This document shows, piece after piece, positions 1-8,736 of a stretch of DNA of 64,000 nt. Position numbers and translations under genes: made by a program. A model generated the notes under the pieces. The model was not told the origin of the DNA and made no database searches. It saw only the letters and a program-made list of their open reading frames with translations. Source of the stretch: Streptomyces marispadix (GTDB lineage: Bacteria > Actinomycetota > Actinomycetes > Streptomycetales > Streptomycetaceae); the NCBI RefSeq assembly GCF_022524345.1, contig NZ_JAKWJU010000002.1, positions 4,316,501-4,380,500 of the forward strand, read 5' to 3'. How positions within the stretch are numbered: position 1 is the first letter of the stretch; each line of letters opens with the position of its first letter.

Positions 1-1027
1 CGGCGTCCGGGTCGTTGGCGATGACGAGGTCCACCGGGCCGGTGGACGCGGACGTCTCGCACGCCGTGTCGAAGGCGAGGTCCATGGCGCCGGGCTCCTC
101 CGGGTTGGGGAAGGAGACCGTCGGGAAGTCCGGGTCGGGCACGGCCTGGCGGCGCACCGCGACCGGCTCGGGGAAGCCCGCGCGGCGGAAGGCGGCGAGC
201 ACGGTGTCCGAGCCCACGCCGTGCAGAGCGGTGTGCACGATCCGCAGGTCCCGGGGCGTGCCCTCGGTCAGCACCGCGCCCGTACGGGCCAGATAGCTCT
301 CGACGATGTCCTCGCCGAGCACCTCCCAGCCGGACTCGGGGAGCGGCACGCCCGCGAGGGGGCCGACCGCGTCGATTCGTGCGGCGATGGCCGCGTCGAC
401 GGGCGGGACGATCTGCGAGCCCGCACCGCCGAGATAGACCTTGTAGCCGTTGTCGCGCGGCGGGTTGTGGCTGGCGGTGACCATGACGCCGGCGGCGGCC
501 CTCAAGTGCCGTACGGCGTAGGCGAGTACGGGCGTGGGCAGCGGACGCGGCAGCAGCACGGCACGCAGTCCGGCGCCGGTCATCACGGAAGCGGTGTCGC
601 GGGCGAAGTCGTGGCTCTTGTGGCGGGCGTCGTAGCCGATGACGACGAGCCCGGGGCGCTCCCCGGCTCCTTCTTCGGTCCCGTCCCCGGCCTCGTGGGC
701 GCCCGGCCGACGTTCGTCTGCGGACCCGGGCCGCCCCCGCCGCTGTGCCCGCTGCTGTGCTCGCTCCTGTGCCTCGTCGTGCAGGTACGCGGCAAGCCCG
801 GCCGCCGCACGGATCACGACGGAACGGTTCATCCGCATCGGCCCGGCGCCCAGTTCACCGCGGAGCCCTGCCGTACCGAACTGGAGGGTCCCCGCGAAGC
901 GCGCCGCCAGCTCCGCCCGGTCCTCGACCTCGATGAGCTTCGCCAGCTCCTCACGGGTCTCCGGGTCCGGGTCCTCTGCGTGCCAGTCCCGGGCGCGGGC
1001 GAGAAGTTCCGTCACATCGTCCTGCAC
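1..1027 (-). CDS. manB: Phosphomannomutase/phosphoglucomutase, cut by left window edge
   Basis: An alpha-D-phosphohexomutase interconverts hexose 1- and 6-phosphates. Only about 342 N-terminal codons are present; the frame runs off the left edge. The GTG at 1027 follows GAGAGG by 7 nt. The active-site phosphoserine loop TASHNP lies near residue 183, followed by PRDNGYKVYLGG. The N-terminus has FGTAGLRGELGAGPMRMNR, typical of the family. Between AAGLAAYL and LVVIGYDARHKS there is an insert of about 45 residues rich in Glu, Arg, Gln and Gly (about nt 660-787), absent from typical members and probably a disordered surface loop. It lies 121 nt downstream of the purine nucleoside phosphorylase on the same strand, a pairing that suggests pentose/hexose phosphate salvage. 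Confidence 0.93.
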   Translation of the reverse strand, partial: MQDDVTELLARARDWHAEDPDPETREELAKLIEVEDRAELAARFAGTLQFGTAGLRGELGAGPMRMNRSVVIRAAAGLAAYLHDEAQERAQQRAQRRGRPGSADERRPGAHEAGDGTEEGAGERPGLVVIGYDARHKSHDFARDTASVMTGAGLRAVLLPRPLPTPVLAYAVRHLRAAAGVMVTASHNPPRDNGYKVYLGGAGSQIVPPVDAAIAARIDAVGPLAGVPLPESGWEVLGEDIVESYLARTGAVLTEGTPRDLRIVHTALHGVGSDTVLAAFRRAGFPEPVAVRRQAVPDPDFPTVSFPNPEEPGAMDLAFDTACETSASTGPVDLVIANDPDA

Positions 1028-1148
1028 AGCTCTGCCTCTCTCTTCCGTACCGCGGTACGACGGCCCCGCCGTGGCGCGGAGCCGGTGCCCGCCGGCGGTC
1101 ACCGGTACGCGGGGTGCCGGTGTGCCCGAGCCCCAGGCGCCGGACCGG

Positions 1149-1967
1149 TCACATCCGGTTCAGCACCCGCGCCAGCAGCGACCCCATGCGGGCGGCCGAT
1201 TCACGGCCCGCCTGAAGCACTTCCTCATGGTTGAGAGGTTCACCCGTCATGCCCGCGGCGAGATTCGTCACGAGAGAGATGCCCAGCACCTCGGCCCCCG
1301 CCTCGCGTGCCGCGATCGCCTCCAGCACGGTGGACATCCCCACCAGGTCCCCGCCGATCGCACGGACCATGTTGATCTCGGCGGGCGTCTCGTAGTGGGG
1401 CCCGGGGAACTGGACGTAGACGCCCTCTTCGAGTGACGGCTCGACCTCCTGGCAGAGGGCGCGCAGCCGGGACGAGTACAGGTCGGTGAGGTCGACGAAG
1501 TTGGCGCCGACGATGGGGGAGGTGGCTGTGAGGTTGATGTGATCCTTGATCAGCACGGGCTGCCCGGGGACCATGTCGCCGCGCAGACCGCCGCAGCCGT
1601 TGGTGAGCACGACGGTCTTGCAGCCCGCGGCCACGGCCGTACGGACCCCGTGCGTGACGGCGGCGACACCGCGGCCCTCGTAGTAGTGGGTCCGGCCGAG
1701 GAAGACCAGCACCCGCTTGTCGCCCAGCTCATGGGAGCGCACGGTGCCCGCGTGGCCCTCCACGGCAGGCGGGGGGAAGCCAGGCAGCTCCGTCACCGGG
1801 AACTCGGACTCGGGCGCCCCGAGCGCGTCCGCGGCGGGCACCCATCCGGAGCCCATCACGAGGACGACGTCGTGGCTGTCCGCACCGGTCAGCTCCCGCA
1901 GCCGGACGGCTGCGGAATCGGCGGAACGGTACGGATCGTCGGCGGTGTTCGATACGGATTCGTTCAC
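1149..1967 (-). CDS. Purine nucleoside phosphorylase (trimeric class)
   Basis: This 272-residue enzyme belongs to the phosphorylase superfamily and should cleave purine nucleosides with phosphate to base plus ribose 1-phosphate in the cytosol. Diagnostic stretches are [12 protein letters not shown] near residue 36, GRTHYYEG (phosphate/ribose site), [22 protein letters not shown] and [15 protein letters not shown], all of the low-molecular-mass class. The GTG start at 1967 has no Shine-Dalgarno sequence. Instead a TACGCT -10 element lies exactly 6 nt upstream, pointing to a leaderless mRNA. The mutase manB lies downstream on the same strand and could use the ribose 1-phosphate product. Confidence 0.95.
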   Translation of the reverse strand: MNESVSNTADDPYRSADSAAVRLRELTGADSHDVVLVMGSGWVPAADALGAPESEFPVTELPGFPPPAVEGHAGTVRSHELGDKRVLVFLGRTHYYEGRGVAAVTHGVRTAVAAGCKTVVLTNGCGGLRGDMVPGQPVLIKDHINLTATSPIVGANFVDLTDLYSSRLRALCQEVEPSLEEGVYVQFPGPHYETPAEINMVRAIGGDLVGMSTVLEAIAAREAGAEVLGISLVTNLAAGMTGEPLNHEEVLQAGRESAARMGSLLARVLNRM

Positions 1968-1973
1968 GCGATG

Positions 1974-2003
1974 AGCGTAGCGGTTTCGAGCCTACGCGCG
2001 TAG
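1974..2003 (-). promoter_or_regulatory. Leaderless promoter and palindrome before the purine nucleoside phosphorylase
   Basis: On the minus strand TACGCT (1974-1979) is followed by six bases and then the GTG start, so transcription should begin at or next to the start codon. A perfect 12-bp palindrome CTACGCGCGTAG (1992-2003) sits where the -35 box would be. It could be an operator; no regulator can be assigned. Confidence 0.5.
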
Positions 2004-2492
2004 AGGACTCCGTAGGTACGTGTGCTCGCGTGGCGCATTCACGGCGGCGAAGCGGGACCCGGGTGCACGCCCGCGCGGGGACGGTCCGAGGAGTCGCGGC
2101 GGGCGCCGGAAACGCCTTGACGTGCTGCTACGTGCGTCGGTGCGGGGCGCGGCCGGGCCGGTGGCGAGCGCGGGGGCGTGTCCCGGTGGGCCGGAGCCCC
2201 TTCGCGGTCCCCTCGGCAAGGTCGTGAGCGAGGCCGAAACGCACACTGCCGGAATTCCTCGGTCCCTCGCCGGAGTACGAGAAACGCGTCGGCCTCCGCG
2301 TGCGGCCCGGCCGCTCCGGCCCCTTCTCTCGCCGTACGGTGCCGCGACGACGGTGACCTTCCTGACGGGCCGTCGGGCCGCCGGGTCGTCAGGTCGTCGG
2401 TCGTCAAGCCGTCAAGCCGCCGGGCGGTCGTGCTGCCGGGCCGTCAGGCCGCGGGCGGCTCCGGTCCGAGCGGGCGCACGGACGCGTGCGGC
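2004..2492. other. Intergenic stretch without a recognisable gene
   Basis: About 490 nt. Open frames here have no homology I recognise and no start site with a good ribosome binding site. Around 2380-2460 there are short imperfect repeats of GTCGTC and GTCAAGCC. I see no clean terminator hairpin. Confidence 0.5.
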
Positions 2493-2930
2493 TCAGCAGG
2501 GCCGCTTGCGGATCTCCATCACGTAGTCGTGGGGTGCGCCCGCGGATTCGGCCGCGTCCGCGATGTCGCCGAGGTAGCGCGCGGAGGGGAGGCCGCCCTC
2601 GTAGCCGTTGAGGACGTAGCACCAGGCCGTCACTTCGCCGTCCAGCGTGTGGACCCGCAGCTTCGTACGCCGGTAGATGCTCATGCCGACGCCCTCCCAG
2701 CGGTCCAGCGACTCCTCGTCCATGGGCGCGATGTCGTACAGCGCCACGAAGATCTCCGACGCCGGCGCCTCGACGACCGTGGCCAGCGCGCCCTCCCAGC
2801 CCATCTGCTCGCCGCCGAACGTCAGCCGCCAGCCGGTGACCCATCCGGTGCCGCGCAGCGGGGAGTGCGGGGCTCGGCGCGACATCAGCCGCGCGTCGAG
2901 GTTCGCGGCGTAAGCGGCGTAGAGGGACAT
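2493..2930 (-). CDS. Gamma-glutamylcyclotransferase-like protein
   Basis: This is a 145-residue cytosolic protein beginning MSLYAAYAANLDARLM, the YA-Y-N type glycine/tyrosine loop of the gamma-glutamylcyclotransferase (BtrG/AIG2) fold. It continues with TGWRLTFGGEQMGWEGALATVV and AWCYVLNGYEGGLPSARYL. Such enzymes release 5-oxoproline from gamma-glutamyl substrates, but the true substrate here is unknown. The ATG at 2930 was chosen because homology starts there; the open frame continues far upstream only as antisense shadow of lpdA. No strong ribosome binding site is seen. It is divergent from lpdA. Fold assignment is firm; activity is inferred. Confidence 0.85.
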   Translation of the reverse strand: MSLYAAYAANLDARLMSRRAPHSPLRGTGWVTGWRLTFGGEQMGWEGALATVVEAPASEIFVALYDIAPMDEESLDRWEGVGMSIYRRTKLRVHTLDGEVTAWCYVLNGYEGGLPSARYLGDIADAAESAGAPHDYVMEIRKRPC

Positions 2931-3151
2931 GACGACGAGGGTACGGGAGTCCCTCGCCGGGTCGGTGGTGGCGAGTGGGGTGGCGCATCCGTACCTCGAC
3001 CACCGGCCGGCCCGGCCCCTGAACACCCCCTTGATCGGGCCCTGGAGCGGCACCGTGCACGGCTGAGTGAACGGCTCCCGTACGGCGCTGGGGCGGGCTC
3101 CCGGACCGTCGCCCTCATGGCCCCCGCACCCGCCCGGCCCCGCCCGTGCGG

Positions 3152-3157
3152 GACAAT
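3152..3157 (+). promoter_or_regulatory. Candidate -10 element of lpdA (leaderless)
   Basis: GACAAT lies 7 nt before the GTG at 3165 and no Shine-Dalgarno sequence is present, matching the leaderless arrangement seen at many genes here. No clear -35 box. Confidence 0.35.
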
Positions 3158-3164
3158 GGGCCAT

Positions 3165-4616
3165 GTGACTCGGATCGTGATCATCGGTGGCGGACCCGGC
3201 GGCTATGAGGCCGCACTCGTAGCGGCGCAGCTCGGCGCCGAAGTGACCGTCGTGGACTGCGACGGCCTGGGAGGCGCGTCGGTCCTCACCGACTGCGTGC
3301 CCTCCAAGACCCTGATCGCCACGGCCGAGGTCATGACGAACTTCGACTCCTCCTACGAGGAGCTGGGCATCCGCGTCGAGGACAGCACGCACGACCCGGA
3401 CGACCCCGCCCGCGTCGTGGGCGTCGACCTCGGCAAGGTCAACCGCAGGGTGAAGCGCCTCGCGCTGGCGCAGTCCCACGACATCGTCGCGGCCGTGACG
3501 CGTGCCGGCGTAAGGGTGCTGCGCGGCCGGGGAAGGCTGGAGCCCTCGCGGGCGCCGGACGGTTCGCGGCAGGTCGTGGTCACGCCGACCGGCGACGCCG
3601 CGGGCGAGCCCGAGGAGCGGCTGGCGGCCGATGCCGTGCTGGTCGCGACCGGCGGTCATCCCCGTGAGATCCCGGACGCCAAGCCGGACGGCGAGCGGAT
3701 CCTCAACTGGAAGCAGGTCTACGACCTCGACGAGCTGCCCGAGGAGCTGATCGTGGTCGGCTCCGGAGTCACCGGGGCCGAATTCGCGGGCGCCTACCGG
3801 GCGTTGGGCTCGCACGTCACCCTCGTCTCCTCCCGTGACCGGGTGCTGCCCGGTGAGGACCCGGATGCGGCGGCCGTGCTGGAGGACGTCTTCAGGCGGC
3901 GCGGCATGAATGTGATGGCGCGTTCCCGTGCGGCCTCCGCGAGGCGCGTCGGGGACAAGGTCGAGGTGGAGTTGCAGGACGGCCGCACCATCACGGGAAG
4001 CCACTGCCTCGTCGCCGTCGGCGCGGTCCCCAACACCGCGGACATGGGCCTGGAGGAGGCCGGGGTGCGGCTGAAGGACTCCGGGCACATCTGGACCGAC
4101 AAGGTCTCCCGTACGTCGGCGCCCGGTGTGTACGCGGCGGGCGACTGCACGGGCGTGTTCGCGCTCGCGTCGGTCGCGGCGATGCAGGGCCGTATCGCGA
4201 TGTACCACTTCCTCGGGGAGACGGTCACGCCGCTCAATCTGAAGGCGGTCTCGTCGAACGTCTTCACCGATCCGGAGATCGCCACCGTCGGCTACAGCCA
4301 GGCGGACGTGGACGAGGGACGGATGGACGCCTGGTCCGTGAAGCTGCCGCTGCTGCGCAATCCGCGGGCGAAGATGCAGGGCATCAGGGACGGTTTCGTG
4401 AAGCTGTTCTGCCGGCCGGGCACGGGCATCGTGGTCGGCGGGGTCGTGGTGGCTCCGCGGGCGAGCGAGCTGATCCATCCGCTGTCGGTGGCGGTGGACA
4501 ACAACCTCACGGTGGGGCAGATCGCCAACACCTTCACCGTGTACCCGTCGTTGACCGGCTCGATCGGCGAGGTCGCGCGGCAGTTGCACACGCGGAAGAC
4601 GGCTCAGGACGGCTGA
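3165..4616 (+). CDS. lpdA: NAD(P)H-quinone dehydrogenase LpdA-type flavoprotein
   Basis: This 483-residue flavoprotein has the dihydrolipoamide dehydrogenase fold: an FAD motif VIIGGGPGGYEAA at the N-terminus, an NAD(P) motif VVGSGVTGAEFAGAYRALG near residue 190, and YAAGDCTGVFALAS for the FAD ribityl contact. The redox-active pair is incomplete. The canonical GGTCxxxxC is GGASVLTDC, so the first cysteine is serine. The C-terminal His-Glu region reads TVYPSLTGS, without the catalytic histidine. This matches the LpdA class, known in Mycobacterium tuberculosis as a quinone reductase rather than a disulfide reductase. GTG 3165 was preferred to ATG 3156 from the promoter spacing and the usual N-terminus MTRIVIIGGG. 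Confidence 0.92.
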   Translation: MTRIVIIGGGPGGYEAALVAAQLGAEVTVVDCDGLGGASVLTDCVPSKTLIATAEVMTNFDSSYEELGIRVEDSTHDPDDPARVVGVDLGKVNRRVKRLALAQSHDIVAAVTRAGVRVLRGRGRLEPSRAPDGSRQVVVTPTGDAAGEPEERLAADAVLVATGGHPREIPDAKPDGERILNWKQVYDLDELPEELIVVGSGVTGAEFAGAYRALGSHVTLVSSRDRVLPGEDPDAAAVLEDVFRRRGMNVMARSRAASARRVGDKVEVELQDGRTITGSHCLVAVGAVPNTADMGLEEAGVRLKDSGHIWTDKVSRTSAPGVYAAGDCTGVFALASVAAMQGRIAMYHFLGETVTPLNLKAVSSNVFTDPEIATVGYSQADVDEGRMDAWSVKLPLLRNPRAKMQGIRDGFVKLFCRPGTGIVVGGVVVAPRASELIHPLSVAVDNNLTVGQIANTFTVYPSLTGSIGEVARQLHTRKTAQDG

Positions 4617-4699
4617 ACCGTCCGGACAGTTCGTCCGTTTCTTTCTATATCATGCGGCAAGTTCAGCTATGGGCAGCTTCCAATAATCGACGAAAACTG

Positions 4700-4736
4700 C
4701 TGAAAGCAGACGGTCGTTGGGGTTACTGTCAGTTCC
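4700..4736 (+). promoter_or_regulatory. Promoter of the DeoR regulator gene (leaderless)
   Basis: CTGAAA (4700-4705) and TACTGT (4724-4729) are separated by 18 nt. The -10 box lies 7 nt before the GTG start, which lacks a ribosome binding site. The region is unusually AT-rich, and the interrupted repeat CTGC-TGAAA-GCAG at 4697-4709 overlaps the -35, a plausible autoregulatory site. Confidence 0.55.
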
Positions 4737-5759
4737 GTGTTCGCTGCAGAACGTCGCCAACTCATCCTGGAAATGGTGCGCGCCAACGGAGCCGTCTCGC
4801 TCCGTGAGCTCGCCCGCGTCGTCCAGACCTCCGAAGTGACCGTGCGCCGGGACGTACGGGCCCTGGAGGCAGAAGGGCTGCTGGACCGCCGGCACGGCGG
4901 AGCGGTACTGCCCGGAGGCTTCACCCGCGAGACCGGCTTCCCTCAGAAGTCGCATACGGCGACCGCGGAGAAGACGGCGATCGCCGATCTCGCCGCCGGA
5001 CTCGTCGAGGAGGGCGAGGCCATCGTGGTCGGTGCGGGCACCACCACGCAGGAGCTCGCGCGCCGCCTGGCCCGTGTGCCCGGCCTGACGGTGGTGACCA
5101 ACTCCCTGCTCGTGGCACAGGCGTTGGCGCACGCCAACCGTGTCGAGGTGGTGATGACGGGAGGCACTCTGCGCGGCTCCAACTACGCGCTGGTCGGCAG
5201 CGGAGCCGAGCAGTCACTGCAAGGGCTGCGTGTCTCGCGTGCCTTCCTCTCGGGCAGCGGGCTGACCGCGGAGCGCGGCCTGTCCACCTCCAACATGCTC
5301 TCGGCCAGCGTCGACAGGGCCCTGGTGCAGGCCGCGTCGGAGGTCGTCGTCCTCGCGGACCACACCAAGCTCGGTACGGACACGATGTTCCAGACGGTCC
5401 CCACGGACGTCATGACGCGCCTGGTGACCGACAAGCCGCCGCCCCAAGAGGACCGCGCCGGTACGGAGTTGCAGGCGCTGGCCGACCAGGGCGTGCAGAT
5501 CACCGTCGCCGGGATGTCACCGGGTGGAGCCGCCGAGGCGCAGGCTCCGGTGCCGGGCGGACCCGGGGGGCGCGGCAGCCGCGGGGAGAAGTCTCAGGAA
5601 GGGGCGGGCAGACGCGATGTGCCGATGCCCGGCCAGCGGCGCAATGTGCCGCCGGGCGGCGGCAGTTCGGCACCGCCGCAGTTGCGCAGCGCGCCGTCGC
5701 TTCCCGAACAGCCGTCCGTGGGCGGGCGCGTGGCGGATCTCGCTCCCAGGCGCCGCTGA
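4737..5759 (+). CDS. DeoR/GlpR-family transcriptional regulator
   Basis: This 340-residue DNA-binding protein begins with a DeoR winged helix (ERRQLILEMVRANGAVSLRELA, then VTVRRDVRALEAEGLLDRRHGGA). A DeoRC sugar-phosphate sensor domain follows, with VVGAGTTTQELARRL, TNSLLVAQALA, MTGGTLRGSNYALVG and LADHTKLGTDTMFQ. Such regulators usually repress sugar or nucleoside catabolic genes and are released by a phosphorylated sugar. Unusually for the family, about 80 C-terminal residues after AGMSPGG are Pro/Gly/Arg-rich and look disordered. It lies between lpdA and the carboxylase genes; its targets are not evident. It is convergent with accA2. Confidence 0.93.
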   Translation: MFAAERRQLILEMVRANGAVSLRELARVVQTSEVTVRRDVRALEAEGLLDRRHGGAVLPGGFTRETGFPQKSHTATAEKTAIADLAAGLVEEGEAIVVGAGTTTQELARRLARVPGLTVVTNSLLVAQALAHANRVEVVMTGGTLRGSNYALVGSGAEQSLQGLRVSRAFLSGSGLTAERGLSTSNMLSASVDRALVQAASEVVVLADHTKLGTDTMFQTVPTDVMTRLVTDKPPPQEDRAGTELQALADQGVQITVAGMSPGGAAEAQAPVPGGPGGRGSRGEKSQEGAGRRDVPMPGQRRNVPPGGGSSAPPQLRSAPSLPEQPSVGGRVADLAPRRR

Positions 5760-5862
5760 ACTCCCGCCCGTAGCCGTACGAATGACGAGCAGGGCGAGTT
5801 CCGGCCCTGTACGCGAGACGAAGCGCAGACAGGAAGCGCAGATCAGGAAGAGCAGAAACGAA

Positions 5863-5898
5863 GCGCCCGCCGCGCCCCGATGAGGGAGCGGCGGGTGC
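5863..5898. terminator. Hairpin between convergent DeoR gene and accA2
   Basis: GCGCCCGCCGC pairs with GCGGCGGGTGC (one G-U pair) around a 14-nt loop. It lies between two converging genes and can act on both. No U-tract, as is usual in high-GC actinobacteria. Confidence 0.6.
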
Positions 5899-5949
5899 CT
5901 GCGGTGTGCCCGCGTCTGGTTCAGCGGTCCCGGACCGCGCTCACCGTGC

Positions 5950-7724
5950 TCAGTCCTTGATCTCGCAGATGACGGTGCCTGCGGAGAGGGAGTTGCCGAC
6001 CTCGGCGCGGAGGTCCTTGACGGTGCCGGTGCGGTGGGCGTTGAGGGGTTGTTCCATCTTCATCGCTTCGAGCACGACGACGAGTTCGCCTTCTTCGACG
6101 TGCTGGCCCTCTTCGACGGCGACCTTGACGATGGTGCCTTGCATGGGGGAGGCGAGGGCGTCGCCGGATGAGGCGCTGCCGGTCTTCTTCGCCGCCTTCC
6201 GCTTCGGCTTCTTCCCGGCGCCGGCGGCGGGTGCGGCCGTGACGCCCAGGGAGGAGGGAAGGGAGACCTCCAGGCGCTTGCCGCCGACTTCGACGACGAC
6301 GGTCTCACGTGTGCCCTCGTCGTCTTCGGTGTCGGTGCCCGGCGCGGTGAACGGGGCGATGTCGTTGACGAATTCCGTCTCGATCCAGCGGGTGTGGACG
6401 TCGAACGGGGCGTCTTCGCGACCGTTGACCTCGGGGGCGAAGGCGGGGTCGGTGACGACGGTGCGGTGGAAGGGCAGGGCGGTGGCCATGCCCTCGACGG
6501 TGAATTCTCCCAGCGCCCGCGCGGCTCGTTGCAGGGCCTGGCGGCGGGTGGCGCCGGTGACGATCAGCTTGGCCAGCAGTGAGTCCCAGGCGGGGCCGAT
6601 GACCGAGCCGGACTCCACGCCCGCGTCCAGCCGCACGCCGGGGCCCGAAGGCGGGGCGAAGGTGGTGACGGTGCCGGGCGCGGGGAGGAAGTTGCGGCCG
6701 GGGTCCTCGCCGTTGATACGGAACTCGAAGGAGTGGCCGCGCAGTTCGGGGTCGTCGTAGTCGAGGCGTTCGCCGTCGGCGATGCGGAACATCTCGCGGA
6801 CGAGGTCGATGCCGGTGACTTCCTCGGTGACGGGGTGTTCGACCTGGAGGCGTGTGTTGACTTCGAGGAAGGAGATGGTTCCGTCCTGGCCGACGAGGAA
6901 TTCGCAGGTGCCGGCGCCTTGGTAGCCGGCCTCCCGCAAAATGGCCTTCGACGCGCGGTACAGCTCGGCGTTCTGCTCCGCCGTCAGGAACGGGGCGGGG
7001 GCTTCCTCCACGAGCTTCTGGTGGCGGCGCTGGAGCGAGCAGTCGCGTGTGGAGACCACGACGACGTTGCCGAACTTGTCGGCCAGGCACTGGGTTTCGA
7101 CGTGGCGGGGCCGGTCGAGGTAGCGCTCGACGAAGCATTCGCCGCGGCCGAAGGCGGCGACGGCTTCGCGGACCGCCGAGTCGTAGAGTTCCTCGACTTC
7201 GTCCAGGGAGCGTGCGACTTTCAGGCCGCGTCCGCCGCCGCCGAAGGCGGCTTTGATGGCGATGGGCAGGCCGTGTTCCTCGGCGAAGGCCACGACTTCG
7301 CTTCGGCGCCGGAGACGGGGTCTTTGGTGCCGGCGACCAGCGGTGCGCCGGCGGCCTGGGCGATGTGGCGGGCGGCGACTTTGTCGCCGAGCTGGCGGAT
7401 GGCGTCCGGAGGCGGGCCGATCCAGGTGAGGCCGGCGTCGAGGACGGCCTGGGCGAAGTCGGCGTTCTCGGAGAGGAATCCGTAGCCGGGGTGGATGGCG
7501 TCGGCGCCGGAATCGGCCGCGGCCTTGAGCACCTTGCTCATGTCGAGGTAGCTGGCCGCGGGGGTGTCACCGCCCAGAGCGAACGCCTCGTCCGCGACCC
7601 GGACATGCAGTGCGTCCCGGTCAGGTTCGGCATAGACGGCGACGCTCGCGATCCCCGCATCCCGGCAGGCACGGGCGACGCGAACAGCGATTTCGCCGCG
7701 GTTGGCGATGAGCACCTTGCGCAC
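5950..7724 (-). pseudogene. accA2: Acyl-CoA carboxylase alpha subunit (biotin carboxylase + BCCP), interrupted by a frameshift
   Basis: This is the biotinylated alpha chain of acetyl/propionyl-CoA carboxylase, normally about 590 residues. Frame one (7724 down to about 7300) encodes [19 protein letters not shown] and [21 protein letters not shown]. Frame two (from about 7293 down to 5950) continues without overlap of content as [36 protein letters not shown] and the biotin attachment site EAMKMEQPL near the C-terminus. The switch falls between SGAE and VVAFAEEH. One base missing, or two extra, near 7295-7306 (plus strand acttcgcttcggc) explains it. GGGAGACATC precedes the GTG start at 7724. 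AccA2 is reported essential in S. coelicolor, so a sequence error is likelier than true inactivation. It should pair with PccB and the epsilon subunit encoded at 9.9-11.8 kb. Confidence 0.9.
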
Positions 7725-8106
7725 GATGTCTCCCTACTTGGCGCTGCGCCGCAAGAGGATTAGAAGTGGTGAGTGTGCTCAGAGAGTTTAGGTACTGGCG
7801 ACACCACCAGCCGAGGCGCCCACGGGCGTGAGCTTTCCCACACGGACCGTGACGTGCGGCCGTCACGGTCCTGCGTGTTCCCCGTCATCCCAAGGTACGC
7901 CGGGATTCGTGTGAAGCTCGGGGATCTTCGGATGTGGTCAAGGTCTCCGCAGCGCACAGCCTGGCGGGTGCGCCGGTCTTTGTGGGGTTCCTATGAAACG
8001 CGGGGGGAAACTTTGCTTCGCGCCGGGGCTCTTGCCCGCTGTGATACCCGTAAGTAGCGTTCGCGGTGCCATGGCGACGTACTCCAGGTAACGAAACACA
8101 TCGGTC
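7725..8106. other. Divergent intergenic region upstream of accA2
   Basis: About 380 nt between accA2 (minus) and a membrane protein gene (plus). It should hold both promoters. A TAAACT hexamer on the minus strand near 7788-7793 is a possible -10. The small open frames inside have no recognisable homology, and I regard them as noncoding. Confidence 0.45.
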
Positions 8107-8637
8107 ATGGCCGGTGAAAAGCGGAAGAGGGTGGGCGAGGTGGGGCTCCGACGGTCGGTGGCCGCAGCCGCGGCGCTGATACTGGTGATCGAGGCGGTCG
8201 GCATCGTTCTGCTGAACATCTTTCTCGGCATGGTCGTCGACGAACAGCAGATGTCCATGGCCGGGCTCGAACCTCGCTCGATGTCGCTGTCGGCGGTGGT
8301 GGCGGGCGCGCTCTTCGGGGCGTATCTCCTGCTCTGCGCGCTGGTGTTGGCCCGTACCGCGATCCGCGACAAAGCGCCCGCCGGGCTGCTGCGCATCGTG
8401 CTGATCAGCGCCGCCGTGGTGCACGGACTGCTGGGGGCCGCCTCGGTGGGACTGGTCGGCTGGGTGGCGTTCCTGTTCATGATGGTGGTGCTGGGGCTGA
8501 TCGTCTGGTCGCTGCTGTCGTACAGCGTCGAAGAGGGCGTGGCGGAAGGCGGTTCGGGGACTGCCCCGGCCGACTCGGCCCCCTCCGGTCCCTCGGACGC
8601 ACCGGGCGGCCCGCATCCGGAGCCGTCGGCGCCGTAG
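8107..8637 (+). CDS. Four-helix integral membrane protein of unknown function
   Basis: This 176-residue protein has four predicted transmembrane segments: about residues 16-45 (VAAAAALILVIEAVGIVLL), 62-83, 96-117 and 120-138 (AFLFMMVVLGLIVWSLL). A basic N-terminus (AGEKRKRVGEVGLRR) precedes the first helix. The last about 35 residues are Ser/Pro/Ala-rich and should be cytosolic and disordered. No catalytic motif is seen. It converges with maf and sits between accA2 and the pccB operon. Conservation at this locus is remembered for Streptomyces; function is unknown. Confidence 0.75.
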   Translation: MAGEKRKRVGEVGLRRSVAAAAALILVIEAVGIVLLNIFLGMVVDEQQMSMAGLEPRSMSLSAVVAGALFGAYLLLCALVLARTAIRDKAPAGLLRIVLISAAVVHGLLGAASVGLVGWVAFLFMMVVLGLIVWSLLSYSVEEGVAEGGSGTAPADSAPSGPSDAPGGPHPEPSAP

Positions 8638-8736
8638 GACGGCTGTTCGCCGCGCCGTGGTCAACCGGCGTATGTGCCATGCCGTTCGGGCCGCACCGAT
8701 CTGCCGCCCCCGAGGGTCGCTACGCGGTGCGGACGC

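Noticed and set aside
2493..4589. 698-residue minus-strand open frame
   Set aside because: Only its last 145 codons (2493-2930) resemble a protein; the rest is the antisense shadow of lpdA.
7773..8057. 94-residue plus-strand open frame upstream of the four-helix membrane protein
   Set aside because: No homology, no ribosome binding site, and atypical composition; likely part of the divergent promoter region.
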